Part shown: piece by piece, positions 1 through 4,286 of the stretch
Layout of the letters: each line of letters begins with the position of its first letter
Numbering within the stretch: position 1 is the stretch's first letter
DNA from: CALMEC01 sp031372145
GTDB lineage: Bacteria; Actinomycetota; Thermoleophilia; Miltoncostaeales; Miltoncostaeaceae
Assembly: GCA_031372145.1 (NCBI GenBank)
Contig: JANMKR010000022.1
Span: 1-6,993, forward strand
Length of the DNA stretch: 6,993 bases
Direction of reading: 5' to 3'
Notes under the pieces: generated by a model
Databases searched by the model: none
The model's input: only the letters and a program-made list of their open reading frames with translations
What the model was told of the DNA's origin: nothing
Program-made: the position numbers and the translations under genes

Positions 1-196
1 ATGATCCGAGCCCCTGCGCCCCGCGATCCAATCTGGCACGTCCGTCGCGAAGCCCCTCCATATGTCGTGGACACGGCCCCGCTCGGTCACGTCACGGTAC
101 CCCATCGACCTGAGGCGACAAGCGTTGGCGACGCGGATCAGCGAATCCCATCCACCTCCGCGTGCCAGCTACGAGTCCGCCCTTCACCGCGAAACC
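1..196. other. Left edge, no supported gene
   Basis: Open frames run through this stretch on both strands, but none has convincing family resemblance. The forward frame of the downstream membrane protein stays open back to an ATG at 62, but that extension (about 45 residues, rich in R, S and P) does not look like part of a HAAS-type protein. No PadR-type regulator, the usual upstream partner of HAAS genes, is visible here. I see no clear promoter pair. Confidence 0.5.
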
Positions 197-763
197 GTGA
201 AAGCTCCAGTCACCTGGATGGACAGGCTGCGCATCGAACGTGTCGTCTGGGCGCTTGACCAGCAACTCTACGACCTCCCTCGTGCCTCCCGAATCGCGAA
301 ACGCCGAGAGGTCCGCGAGAACCTCTTCGTCGCCGCTCACGACATCGGCACGACCGAAGCACTCCGCCGTCTCGGCGGCAGTCGCCAGCTCGCCAGCGAA
401 TACCTCAGCGCCGAGTACGGGAGCGGGCCCCGGCACTCGTGGGTCGCGGCGGCGTACTTCTTCGTGAGCGTTCCGCTCGTTCTCACCGCACTGCTCGCCG
501 AAGCTGCGAACGCATACGGCGACGGCATCATCGCCGCAAACCCGAACGCCACGGGCGCCTACACCTGGCATGGCATCAGCTACCTGCAACACAGCGTCAC
601 CTACACGTTCACCAACGGAACCGGCAGCTCCGTCGGCGGCGACTGGGTGACACAACCTCTCGCTTGGATCCTTCTGATCGGAGGCACGATCCTGGTCGGC
701 CGGCTGTGGCGACTCCTTGCCTCACGGCACGACAGGCGGACGACGGCCTCGACGACGGACTGA
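197..763 (+). CDS. Small membrane protein with HAAS-like N-terminal domain
   Basis: Predicted 188-residue protein counted from GTG 197; ATG 218, giving VKAPVTW less, is an equally possible start because neither has a clear Shine-Dalgarno sequence. The first about 75 residues are helical and charged (RLRIERVVWALDQQLYDLP, then a block containing EALRRLGGSRQLASEYLSAEY), which resembles the HAAS-type domain that precedes membrane segments in PadR-associated proteins. Two hydrophobic segments follow, at about residues 84-104 (AAAYFFVSVPLVLTALLAEA) and 154-175 (PLAWILLIGGTILVGRLW). They are joined by a loop of about 50 residues rich in N, T, G and S, probably extracytoplasmic, and the protein ends in a short basic tail. 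HAAS proteins are thought to act with a PadR regulator in signalling; no such partner is in the window. The gene is convergent with tetR across 41 bp. Fold assignment is by pattern only; the exact function is unknown. Confidence 0.72.
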   Translation: MKAPVTWMDRLRIERVVWALDQQLYDLPRASRIAKRREVRENLFVAAHDIGTTEALRRLGGSRQLASEYLSAEYGSGPRHSWVAAAYFFVSVPLVLTALLAEAANAYGDGIIAANPNATGAYTWHGISYLQHSVTYTFTNGTGSSVGGDWVTQPLAWILLIGGTILVGRLWRLLASRHDRRTTASTTD

Positions 764-769
764 GTCGAG
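748..769 (+). terminator. Weak hairpin at the end of the membrane protein gene
   Basis: Arms CTCGAC (748-753) and GTCGAG (764-769) flank a 10-nt loop that contains the stop codon. There is no T-tract. It lies at the convergent junction with tetR, so it could help termination, but a 6-bp stem in GC-rich DNA is weak evidence. Confidence 0.2.
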
Positions 770-804
770 CCGCTCAGCCGTGCTGTCTCACCTGGCCTCC
801 TCAA

Positions 805-1485
805 TCAGCGCTTCCTGCGACGCGCCGAGCCCGCGGTGTCTTGAAGCAGCCGGTCGCAGAGGAGGTCCGCCAGCCACTCTTCGTGCTGCTCGGGTGTCCA
901 TCCACGGTCGTTGACCAGAAGCCAATACAGATCTGGGTGGTTGAGCGTCCAGAGGATGTCGGTGGCGCTGGCGACATCGAGGCTCGGCCGCAACGCGTTC
1001 TTCTCGTGGAGGACCTCGACAATCGAACGCTGGTTGTCATAGAACTCGGTCTGAATGCGGCTCCAGAGTTCGTCGACCTCTGGGTCCACCGAGGCCGCGC
1101 GGCGCACGACATGCAGCAGCGGACCGATCCGGCCCCTCACCATCTTCGCGTTCCGGACGTTGAGGCGGAGCTGACGCTCGGGGTCCGGCTCATCCAAAAC
1201 AGCACGAAACCAGGGTCGCTCGCCCACGGGAACGAGGTCGTCGTCGCCTCGCAACAGCAGGTGCCAGAGCGCGCGCAGGAGGCCGCTCTTGGTCTCGAAC
1301 GTCACGTAGACGGTCTTGAGCGAGACGCTCGCCCCGAATGCGATGGCCGCCATCGAGGTCGTCGCGTACCCCTGCTGCTCAAAGAGACGTTGTGCTGTCT
1401 CGAGGATCCCGCGACGGGTCGCGGCGGCTTGCTCGACCCGCCGTGGCGAGTGGTAGCGCCGTCGCGAATTGACAGGCTCAGCCAT
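805..1485 (-). CDS. TetR-family transcriptional regulator
   Basis: Predicted 226-residue DNA-binding repressor. After a basic N-terminal arm (RRRYHSPRR, about 8-16), residues 20-71 form the TetR_N three-helix domain: a first helix TRRGILETAQRLFEQQGY, then a helix-turn-helix (TSMAAIAFGASVSLKTVYVTF) followed by the ETKSGLL segment typical of the family. Residues about 90-215 form the helical ligand and dimer domain, with the LNHPDLYWLLVNDRGW segment seen in one common actinobacterial TetR subgroup. The ligand cannot be read from sequence. The only usable start is ATG at 1485, because a stop codon lies four codons upstream in frame. There is no Shine-Dalgarno sequence; TAGATT lies 6 nt before the ATG, which suggests leaderless translation. 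It is divergent from the 1549 gene and shares a 63-bp gap carrying a palindromic candidate operator, so it most likely represses itself and that neighbour. Confidence 0.93.
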   Translation of the reverse strand: MAEPVNSRRRYHSPRRVEQAAATRRGILETAQRLFEQQGYATTSMAAIAFGASVSLKTVYVTFETKSGLLRALWHLLLRGDDDLVPVGERPWFRAVLDEPDPERQLRLNVRNAKMVRGRIGPLLHVVRRAASVDPEVDELWSRIQTEFYDNQRSIVEVLHEKNALRPSLDVASATDILWTLNHPDLYWLLVNDRGWTPEQHEEWLADLLCDRLLQDTAGSARRRKR

Positions 1486-1496
1486 TTCGGTAATCT
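1469..1496 (+). promoter_or_regulatory. Candidate promoter of the 1549 gene
   Basis: A consensus -35 TTGACA (1469-1474) lies inside tetR codons 4-6. It is 16 nt from TAATCT (1491-1496), which keeps the conserved TA and final T of a -10. The start point would be near 1503, giving a leader of about 46 nt that carries the ribosome-binding site. The -10 lies inside the palindrome at 1487-1501. TATGAT at 1517-1522 is a better -10 but has no -35 at proper spacing. Confidence 0.45.
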
Positions 1497-1501
1497 ACCG
1501 A
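1487..1501. promoter_or_regulatory. Palindromic candidate TetR operator
   Basis: TCGGTA ATC TACCGA is a perfect 6-bp inverted repeat with a 3-nt centre, one base upstream of the tetR start codon. It covers the candidate -10 elements of both divergent genes (TAGATT on the minus strand, TAATCT on the plus strand). Position and symmetry fit a TetR dimer site; TetR operators are commonly about 15 bp or longer. Binding itself is inferred. Confidence 0.6.
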
Positions 1502-1533
1502 TAAATTCATTACACCTATGATGTATCCGAATC

Positions 1534-1541
1534 GAGGAGAG
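1534..1541 (+). promoter_or_regulatory. Shine-Dalgarno site of the 1549 gene
   Basis: GAGGAGAG ends 7 nt before ATG 1549. It is one of only two strong ribosome-binding sites in the window and fixes this start. It contrasts with the leaderless-looking starts of tetR, vapB and the moaD-like gene. Confidence 0.75.
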
Positions 1542-1548
1542 AACCGCC

Positions 1549-1839
1549 ATGACCATCTTGCACGTCGAGCATGCCATCGGCGACTACGACGTCTGGAAGC
1601 GGGCGTTCGACAGCGATCCTGTCCAACGTGAGCAATCCGGCGTGCGCCGCTACCGCGTCTTCCGGCCGGCCGACGATCCCAACTACATCATTCTCGACCT
1701 CGAGTTCGAGACCTCCGACGAAGCGCAGACCTTTCGCGCCGCGCTCGAGGGCCTGTGGAGATCAGGACGAGCAGCACCAGCCCTGGTCGGGGCGCCGCAG
1801 GCACGAATCCTCGAGACGGTGGCGAGCGAGGAATACTGA
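1549..1839 (+). CDS. Small ABM-like (dimeric alpha/beta barrel) protein
   Basis: Predicted 96-residue soluble protein. The order of elements fits a ferredoxin-like, antibiotic-biosynthesis-monooxygenase-type fold: strand TILHVEH (2-8), helix DYDVWKRAFDS (12-22), strand VRRYRVFRPADD (32-43), strand NYIILDLEFET (45-55), helix SDEAQTFRAALEGLW (56-70), and a C-terminal strand ARILETVASEEY (85-96). Proteins of this shape act as small monooxygenases or cyclases, or have unknown roles; no catalytic residues can be assigned, so no reaction is claimed. The start is set by a strong Shine-Dalgarno sequence. The gene is divergent from tetR and is its most likely target. Its last about 80 bases recur, degenerate, after vapC at 2497-2579, so a second copy once existed. 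Confidence is high that it is a gene and moderate for the fold. Confidence 0.85.
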   Translation: MTILHVEHAIGDYDVWKRAFDSDPVQREQSGVRRYRVFRPADDPNYIILDLEFETSDEAQTFRAALEGLWRSGRAAPALVGAPQARILETVASEEY

Positions 1840-1842
1840 CGC
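1760..1842 (+). repeat. Copy 1 of a duplicated 3' gene segment (intact)
   Basis: The 3' end of the 1549 gene plus its stop and three following bases matches 2497-2579, about 737 bp downstream. By eye 66 of 81 aligned positions agree. Shared blocks include CACCAGCCCT, GCGCCGCAG, ATCCTCGAGACGGT and TACTGACGC. The two copies bracket vapBC. Confidence 0.8.
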
Positions 1843-1868
1843 GCAACGCGTTCCTCATCGTCGTACGA

Positions 1869-1905
1869 ATGACCCGTCCGAGCGAATGGTGTATCCTAGG
1901 TGTAT
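1869..1905 (+). promoter_or_regulatory. vapBC promoter and direct repeat
   Basis: ATGACC (1869-1874), a 17-nt spacer and TATCCT (1892-1897) form a -35/-10 pair. ATG 1904 follows the -10 after 6 nt, so transcription should begin at or next to the start codon, giving a leaderless message. GGTGTAT occurs twice, at 1888-1894 and 1899-1905, exactly 11 bp apart (one helical turn). The repeats straddle the -10 and the start codon, which suits cooperative binding by VapB or VapBC to the same face of the DNA. Autoregulation is the norm for this family; the site assignment is inference. Confidence 0.6.
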
Positions 1906-2107
1906 GTCACGCACCAACATCAATATTGACGACGCGGCGTGCGCCGCGGTCATGGAGCGCTACGACCTGCACTCCAAACGCGACGCCGTCAACCTTGCGC
2001 TGCGACGCCTCGCCGCCGAGCCCCTCGCGATCACCGAAGCCCGCAAGCTACGAGGCGCAGGCTGGGAGGGCGATCTCGAAGAGCTTCGCGCCACTCGCGT
2101 CAAGTGA
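1904..2107 (+). CDS. vapB: VapB-type antitoxin
   Basis: Predicted 67-residue antitoxin. Residues 1-38 (MSRTNINIDDAACAAVMERY, then LHSKRDAVNLALRRLA) are a ribbon-helix-helix DNA-binding unit of the VapB_antitoxin family: one strand, then two helices. The C-terminal part contains LRGAGWEGDLEELR (49-62), the conserved tail that wraps around and blocks the VapC active site. ATG 1904 is chosen because the family always starts near this (S/R)TNI strand and because a -10 sits 6 nt before it; there is no Shine-Dalgarno sequence. The stop codon overlaps the vapC start (GTGA), which indicates translational coupling. VapB should neutralise VapC and, alone or with it, repress the operon through the repeats at 1888-1905. 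Confidence 0.95.
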   Translation: MSRTNINIDDAACAAVMERYDLHSKRDAVNLALRRLAAEPLAITEARKLRGAGWEGDLEELRATRVK

Positions 2108-2496
2108 TCGTGATCGACACCTCAGCGTGGATCGAGTTCCTTCGAAACACCAACTCGGCGATCTGCAACACAGTCGATGACCTCTTGGGTGATGACATCG
2201 CCATCACCGACGCGATCAGCATGGAAATCCTGGCCGGCGCCCGAGACGAACACCACCTCACCCAACTGCGCGGCCTGCTCGCACGCGCGACCGTACTCGC
2301 AACCACCCCCGCCGACTACGACCTCGCCGCGGCCCTGTACCGCACCTGCCGCCGAAACGGTGAAACGGTACGAAAGCTCATCGACTGCCTGATTGCGGCC
2401 GTCACCATCCAATCTGGCGCCCAGATCCTCCACGCCGACACCGACTTCGACACCCTCGCCCGCCACACCCCACTGCAGGTCCACACCCCCGTGTGA
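2104..2496 (+). CDS. vapC: VapC-type PIN-domain ribonuclease toxin
   Basis: Predicted 130-residue toxin, the usual VapC size. GTG 2104 is the start: it opens the IVIDTSAWIEFLR strand typical of the family and overlaps the vapB stop by four bases. The PIN acidic residues are all present: D5 in VIDTSAW, E41 in SMEILAG, D94 in RKLIDCLIA, and D112/D114 in HADTDFDTLA. These bind the divalent metal that VapC enzymes use to cut RNA, commonly tRNA or a ribosomal RNA loop; the target here cannot be told. No frameshift or missing catalytic residue is seen, so the toxin should be active. The gene ends exactly where the broken copy of the upstream small-protein gene begins. Confidence 0.96.
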   Translation: MIVIDTSAWIEFLRNTNSAICNTVDDLLGDDIAITDAISMEILAGARDEHHLTQLRGLLARATVLATTPADYDLAAALYRTCRRNGETVRKLIDCLIAAVTIQSGAQILHADTDFDTLARHTPLQVHTPV

Positions 2497-2579
2497 GGAT
2501 CAGGGCCAGCGACACCAGCCCTCGTCGGAGCGCCGCAGCGCGCATCCTCGAGACGGTAGAGCACAAGGAGTACTGACGC
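2497..2579 (+). pseudogene. Frameshifted 3' remnant of a second ABM-like gene
   Basis: Read from 2500, this stretch gives SGPATPALVGAPQ, matching residues 72-84 of the 1549 product (SGRAAPALVGAPQ). One base is then missing between 2538 and 2544; in the shifted frame it continues ILETVEHKEY and stops at 2574-2576, matching ILETVASEEY. The first about 70 codons are absent, and the remnant starts at the base after the vapC stop. It is therefore a truncated, frameshifted paralogue that lost its 5' part when vapBC arrived or when the region recombined. The protein matches are closer than the nucleotide match, so the copy was once a functional gene. Confidence 0.8.
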
Positions 2580-2630
2580 ATAGTGCGATCCCACTCCCGG
2601 CGAGGCCCCGGCCGCGTCGAGGGGAACGCG

Positions 2631-2660
2631 TTGACACGCTGTACGAGGGCCGCATATGTT
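2631..2660 (+). promoter_or_regulatory. Promoter of the TIM-barrel protein gene
   Basis: A perfect -35 TTGACA (2631-2636) is followed after 18 nt by TATGTT (2655-2660). The start point would be near 2666, about 19 nt before ATG 2685. Because this promoter lies inside the longest open frame (from GTG 2583), it argues that the real start is 2685, or GTG 2679, and not 2583. Confidence 0.55.
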
Positions 2661-2684
2661 CAGAGCCTCGACGAACGGGTGTGG

Positions 2685-3398
2685 ATGGGACGCGTCGTAG
2701 GACTCTGGGTGTATCAGACGCTCGGGTCGCTTCCGGACCCGGATGCCGTGGCAGCGCGCGCCCAGCGCGCCGGCATGCGCTGGCTCACGGCCCAGGCCAT
2801 CGAGGGGGCCGAGGTGCTCGATGCCCAATGGCTGGGCGACATGCGGCGCGCGACGCGGGAGCGCGGTCTTCGCCTGGCAGTGCATGGCTTTGTCGGTCGC
2901 CCGTCACCCAGCCCGGTCGCCGAGGCCAGGGCGATCGTCGAGGCGATACGGATCGCCGAAGCGGACTTCGCGATCGTCAACGCCGAGATCCAGTACGAGC
3001 AGGCGGCGGCGCCCGTGTCGAAGCAGTTCGTCCGGGAGTACCGCCGGCTCAAACCGCAGTTCCCGTCGTACCTCTCGTCGTTCGGGCGCCCGACGTTCCA
3101 TCCGTCCCTCGACTGGGCGGTCTGGGCTGAGGCGGGCTTCCATGGGATGCCGCAGGCATACGAGAACCTCAACGCCCAGAGCCTGACCCCGCGCCAGTGC
3201 GTCGAGGATTGGGCGCGCTTTTTCGTGAGGGGCATCCTGCGCCCGACCCTCGGCTGCTTCGAGGAGCACGGACATCCCCGGCTTGGCGTCTCCCGCCTTG
3301 TCCAGAGCGTGGGCGAGGTCCCAACCCTGCGGTTCAACGTGTACCGGCAGGGCACCGTCACGGACGCCGAACTCGATGCGCTCTCGCGCATCCAGTAG
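2685..3398 (+). CDS. Unrecognised protein, probable TIM barrel
   Basis: Predicted 237 residues from ATG 2685; the frame stays open to GTG 2583, but those 34 residues look non-coding and contain the promoter. I do not recognise the family. Strand-like segments alternate with helices about eight times: VVGLWVY (4-10), RWLTAQAI (32-39), RLAVHGFVG (63-71), FAIVNAEIQY (95-104), FPSYLSSFG (126-134), GFHGMPQAY (151-159), GILRPTLGCF (183-192) and LRFNVYRQG near the end. This is the rhythm of a (beta/alpha)8 barrel. E101 at the end of strand 4 occupies the place where many glycoside hydrolases keep their acid/base, and E160 and Y104 are nearby, so a glycan-cleaving or lysozyme-like role is possible. 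No signal peptide is visible. Its stop lies 17 bp from that of the convergent amidase, a context that would fit a wall-active enzyme. Function is unproven. Confidence 0.82.
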   Translation: MGRVVGLWVYQTLGSLPDPDAVAARAQRAGMRWLTAQAIEGAEVLDAQWLGDMRRATRERGLRLAVHGFVGRPSPSPVAEARAIVEAIRIAEADFAIVNAEIQYEQAAAPVSKQFVREYRRLKPQFPSYLSSFGRPTFHPSLDWAVWAEAGFHGMPQAYENLNAQSLTPRQCVEDWARFFVRGILRPTLGCFEEHGHPRLGVSRLVQSVGEVPTLRFNVYRQGTVTDAELDALSRIQ

Positions 3399-3415
3399 GC
3401 AAGCGTCGGCAGCGA

Positions 3416-4135
3416 CTACACCTCGGCGGCGAACTGCTTCGCAAACTCCATGTACACGTCGAGCGGGAAATTGCTCCCGGGGTCGGTGTGATCCCCGCCG
3501 AACACCTTGGTGCACATCGCGTGGGTGATGAAGCCCTTCTTGCCCGCCGCCAGCTCGTCGGTGGTCAGGAGCTTGATCGGGATGCCGAACTTGACCGCGT
3601 GGCGCGCGCTCTTGAACGCGCCACGGCGCAGCGTCTCCTTGTGGCTCAGCCACTTCTCGCGGGTCCAGCGCGGCGGGATGCCGTGCTTGCCGTCGTTCGC
3701 GTGACCGGCATGCTCGATGTGCCACCCCATCGTGTTGGCACCCGGGGCGCCCCAGGGGATGACATCGTCGGTCAGGGTCCGGTAGCACTCCCGGTCGTCG
3801 ACGTGCAGATGCGCGGAGCCCTGGGCGTCCGGGTTCGCGTGCCATGACGCCGACCCGCGGGCACTATCGCCCTCGGTGCTGTGCAGGACGATCCACCGGA
3901 TGACCGTCAGCTGGCGCGTCCCGCTCGTGCGCACCGCGCGAAAGTCGCGCAGGCAGCTGGCCGTGAGTGGCTGAATCGGTCGCGGAGCTGCCCCCTCCCC
4001 GTCGGGGTCGCCCTGGAACTCGTCGGGGATTGAACACTCGAACGGGCCTTGTTCCTCGGCGGCGTCGAGCAGCTTCTTGATGTCGAACGCATCGTCGACG
4101 CCGAATGCGGATGTTGGCGGACCTGCGGAACCCAT
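3416..4135 (-). CDS. N-acetylmuramoyl-L-alanine amidase, Amidase_2 type
   Basis: Predicted 239-residue zinc amidase that would cut the bond between N-acetylmuramic acid and the L-alanine of the stem peptide. Residues 78-232 form the catalytic domain. H85 in IVLHSTEG is the first zinc ligand, H205 in FITHAMCTKVFGG the second, and D218 in DHTDPGSNFP the third, the place taken by Cys in T7 lysozyme. SAHLHVDD (107-114) and MGWHIEHAGH (136-145) are the usual core strand motifs. The arrangement recalls lysins of actinobacteria and their phages. The first about 75 residues are acidic and Pro/Gly-rich, of unknown role, with no signal peptide and no membrane segment, so export is unexplained; a phage-type endolysin released by a holin, or an accessory export route, would fit. 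No holin or binding domain is seen. The start at 4135 is supported by GGAGG four bases upstream. Confidence 0.92.
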   Translation of the reverse strand: MGSAGPPTSAFGVDDAFDIKKLLDAAEEQGPFECSIPDEFQGDPDGEGAAPRPIQPLTASCLRDFRAVRTSGTRQLTVIRWIVLHSTEGDSARGSASWHANPDAQGSAHLHVDDRECYRTLTDDVIPWGAPGANTMGWHIEHAGHANDGKHGIPPRWTREKWLSHKETLRRGAFKSARHAVKFGIPIKLLTTDELAAGKKGFITHAMCTKVFGGDHTDPGSNFPLDVYMEFAKQFAAEV

Positions 4136-4137
4136 GA

Positions 4138-4187
4138 CGCCTCCACTTCGGTCGGATGAAGGAGGAGGCGATCGCGACGTCGCCTCC
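4138..4187 (-). promoter_or_regulatory. Amidase leader with SD and competing hairpins
   Basis: On the minus strand GGAGGCG occurs at 4187-4181 and again at 4144-4138, where it is the amidase Shine-Dalgarno sequence. One complementary CGCCTCC lies between them (4170-4164). The upstream copy can form an 8-bp hairpin (GGAGGCGA with TCGCCTCC, 8-nt loop). The alternative pairing, 7 bp with a 19-nt loop, would bury the Shine-Dalgarno sequence. The two structures exclude each other, as in translational switches. No known riboswitch class is recognised. Confidence 0.4.
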
Positions 4188-4222
4188 GTCCGCGCACCGC
4201 AAGTGTCCCTCAGGCTGGGTCA

Positions 4223-4254
4223 ACCGTCAAGCGCGCCGGCGGGTCGTTGACGGT
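4223..4254. promoter_or_regulatory. Inverted repeat with back-to-back -35 boxes
   Basis: ACCGTCAA (4223-4230) and TTGACGGT (4247-4254) form 8-bp arms 16 nt apart. Each arm contains TTGACG facing outward: the right one serves the S41 gene, the left one could serve the amidase (17 nt to GACACT at 4207-4202, a poor -10). The repeat may simply be two similar -35 regions or may be a site for a shared regulator. Confidence 0.4.
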
Positions 4255-4276
4255 CTCGTCCGGGCTGTCGTAGAGT
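4247..4276 (+). promoter_or_regulatory. Promoter of the S41 peptidase gene
   Basis: TTGACG (4247-4252), an 18-nt spacer and TAGAGT (4271-4276). ATG 4287 is only 10 nt past the -10 and has no Shine-Dalgarno sequence, so the message would have a leader of just a few bases. Confidence 0.5.
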
Positions 4277-4286
4277 CGCCTCGCAG

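Noticed and set aside
62..196. Longer start (ATG 62) for the membrane protein gene, with a faintly transposase-OrfA-like piece (RYPIDLRRQAL)
   Set aside because: The added residues are low in hydrophobic pattern and do not suit a HAAS N-terminus; the short match to IS3 OrfA is too weak to call.
439..1521. 360-codon forward open frame across tetR
   Set aside because: It is antisense to a clear TetR protein and arises from GC-rich codon bias; its translation lacks domain pattern.
1511..1525. TACA...TGTA inverted repeat as a second tetR-region operator
   Set aside because: Only 4-bp arms with a 7-nt gap and no resemblance to the 15-bp palindrome nearby.
2583..2684. GTG 2583 as start of the TIM-barrel protein
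   Set aside because: A strong promoter (TTGACA-18-TATGTT) lies inside this extension, and its residues are Arg/Ser-rich without structure.
2904..3845. 313-codon reverse open frame over the TIM-barrel gene and the amidase
   Set aside because: Its amidase-side part is the amidase read in a wrong frame, and the rest is antisense to the TIM-barrel gene; Arg/Pro/Gly-rich with no fold pattern.
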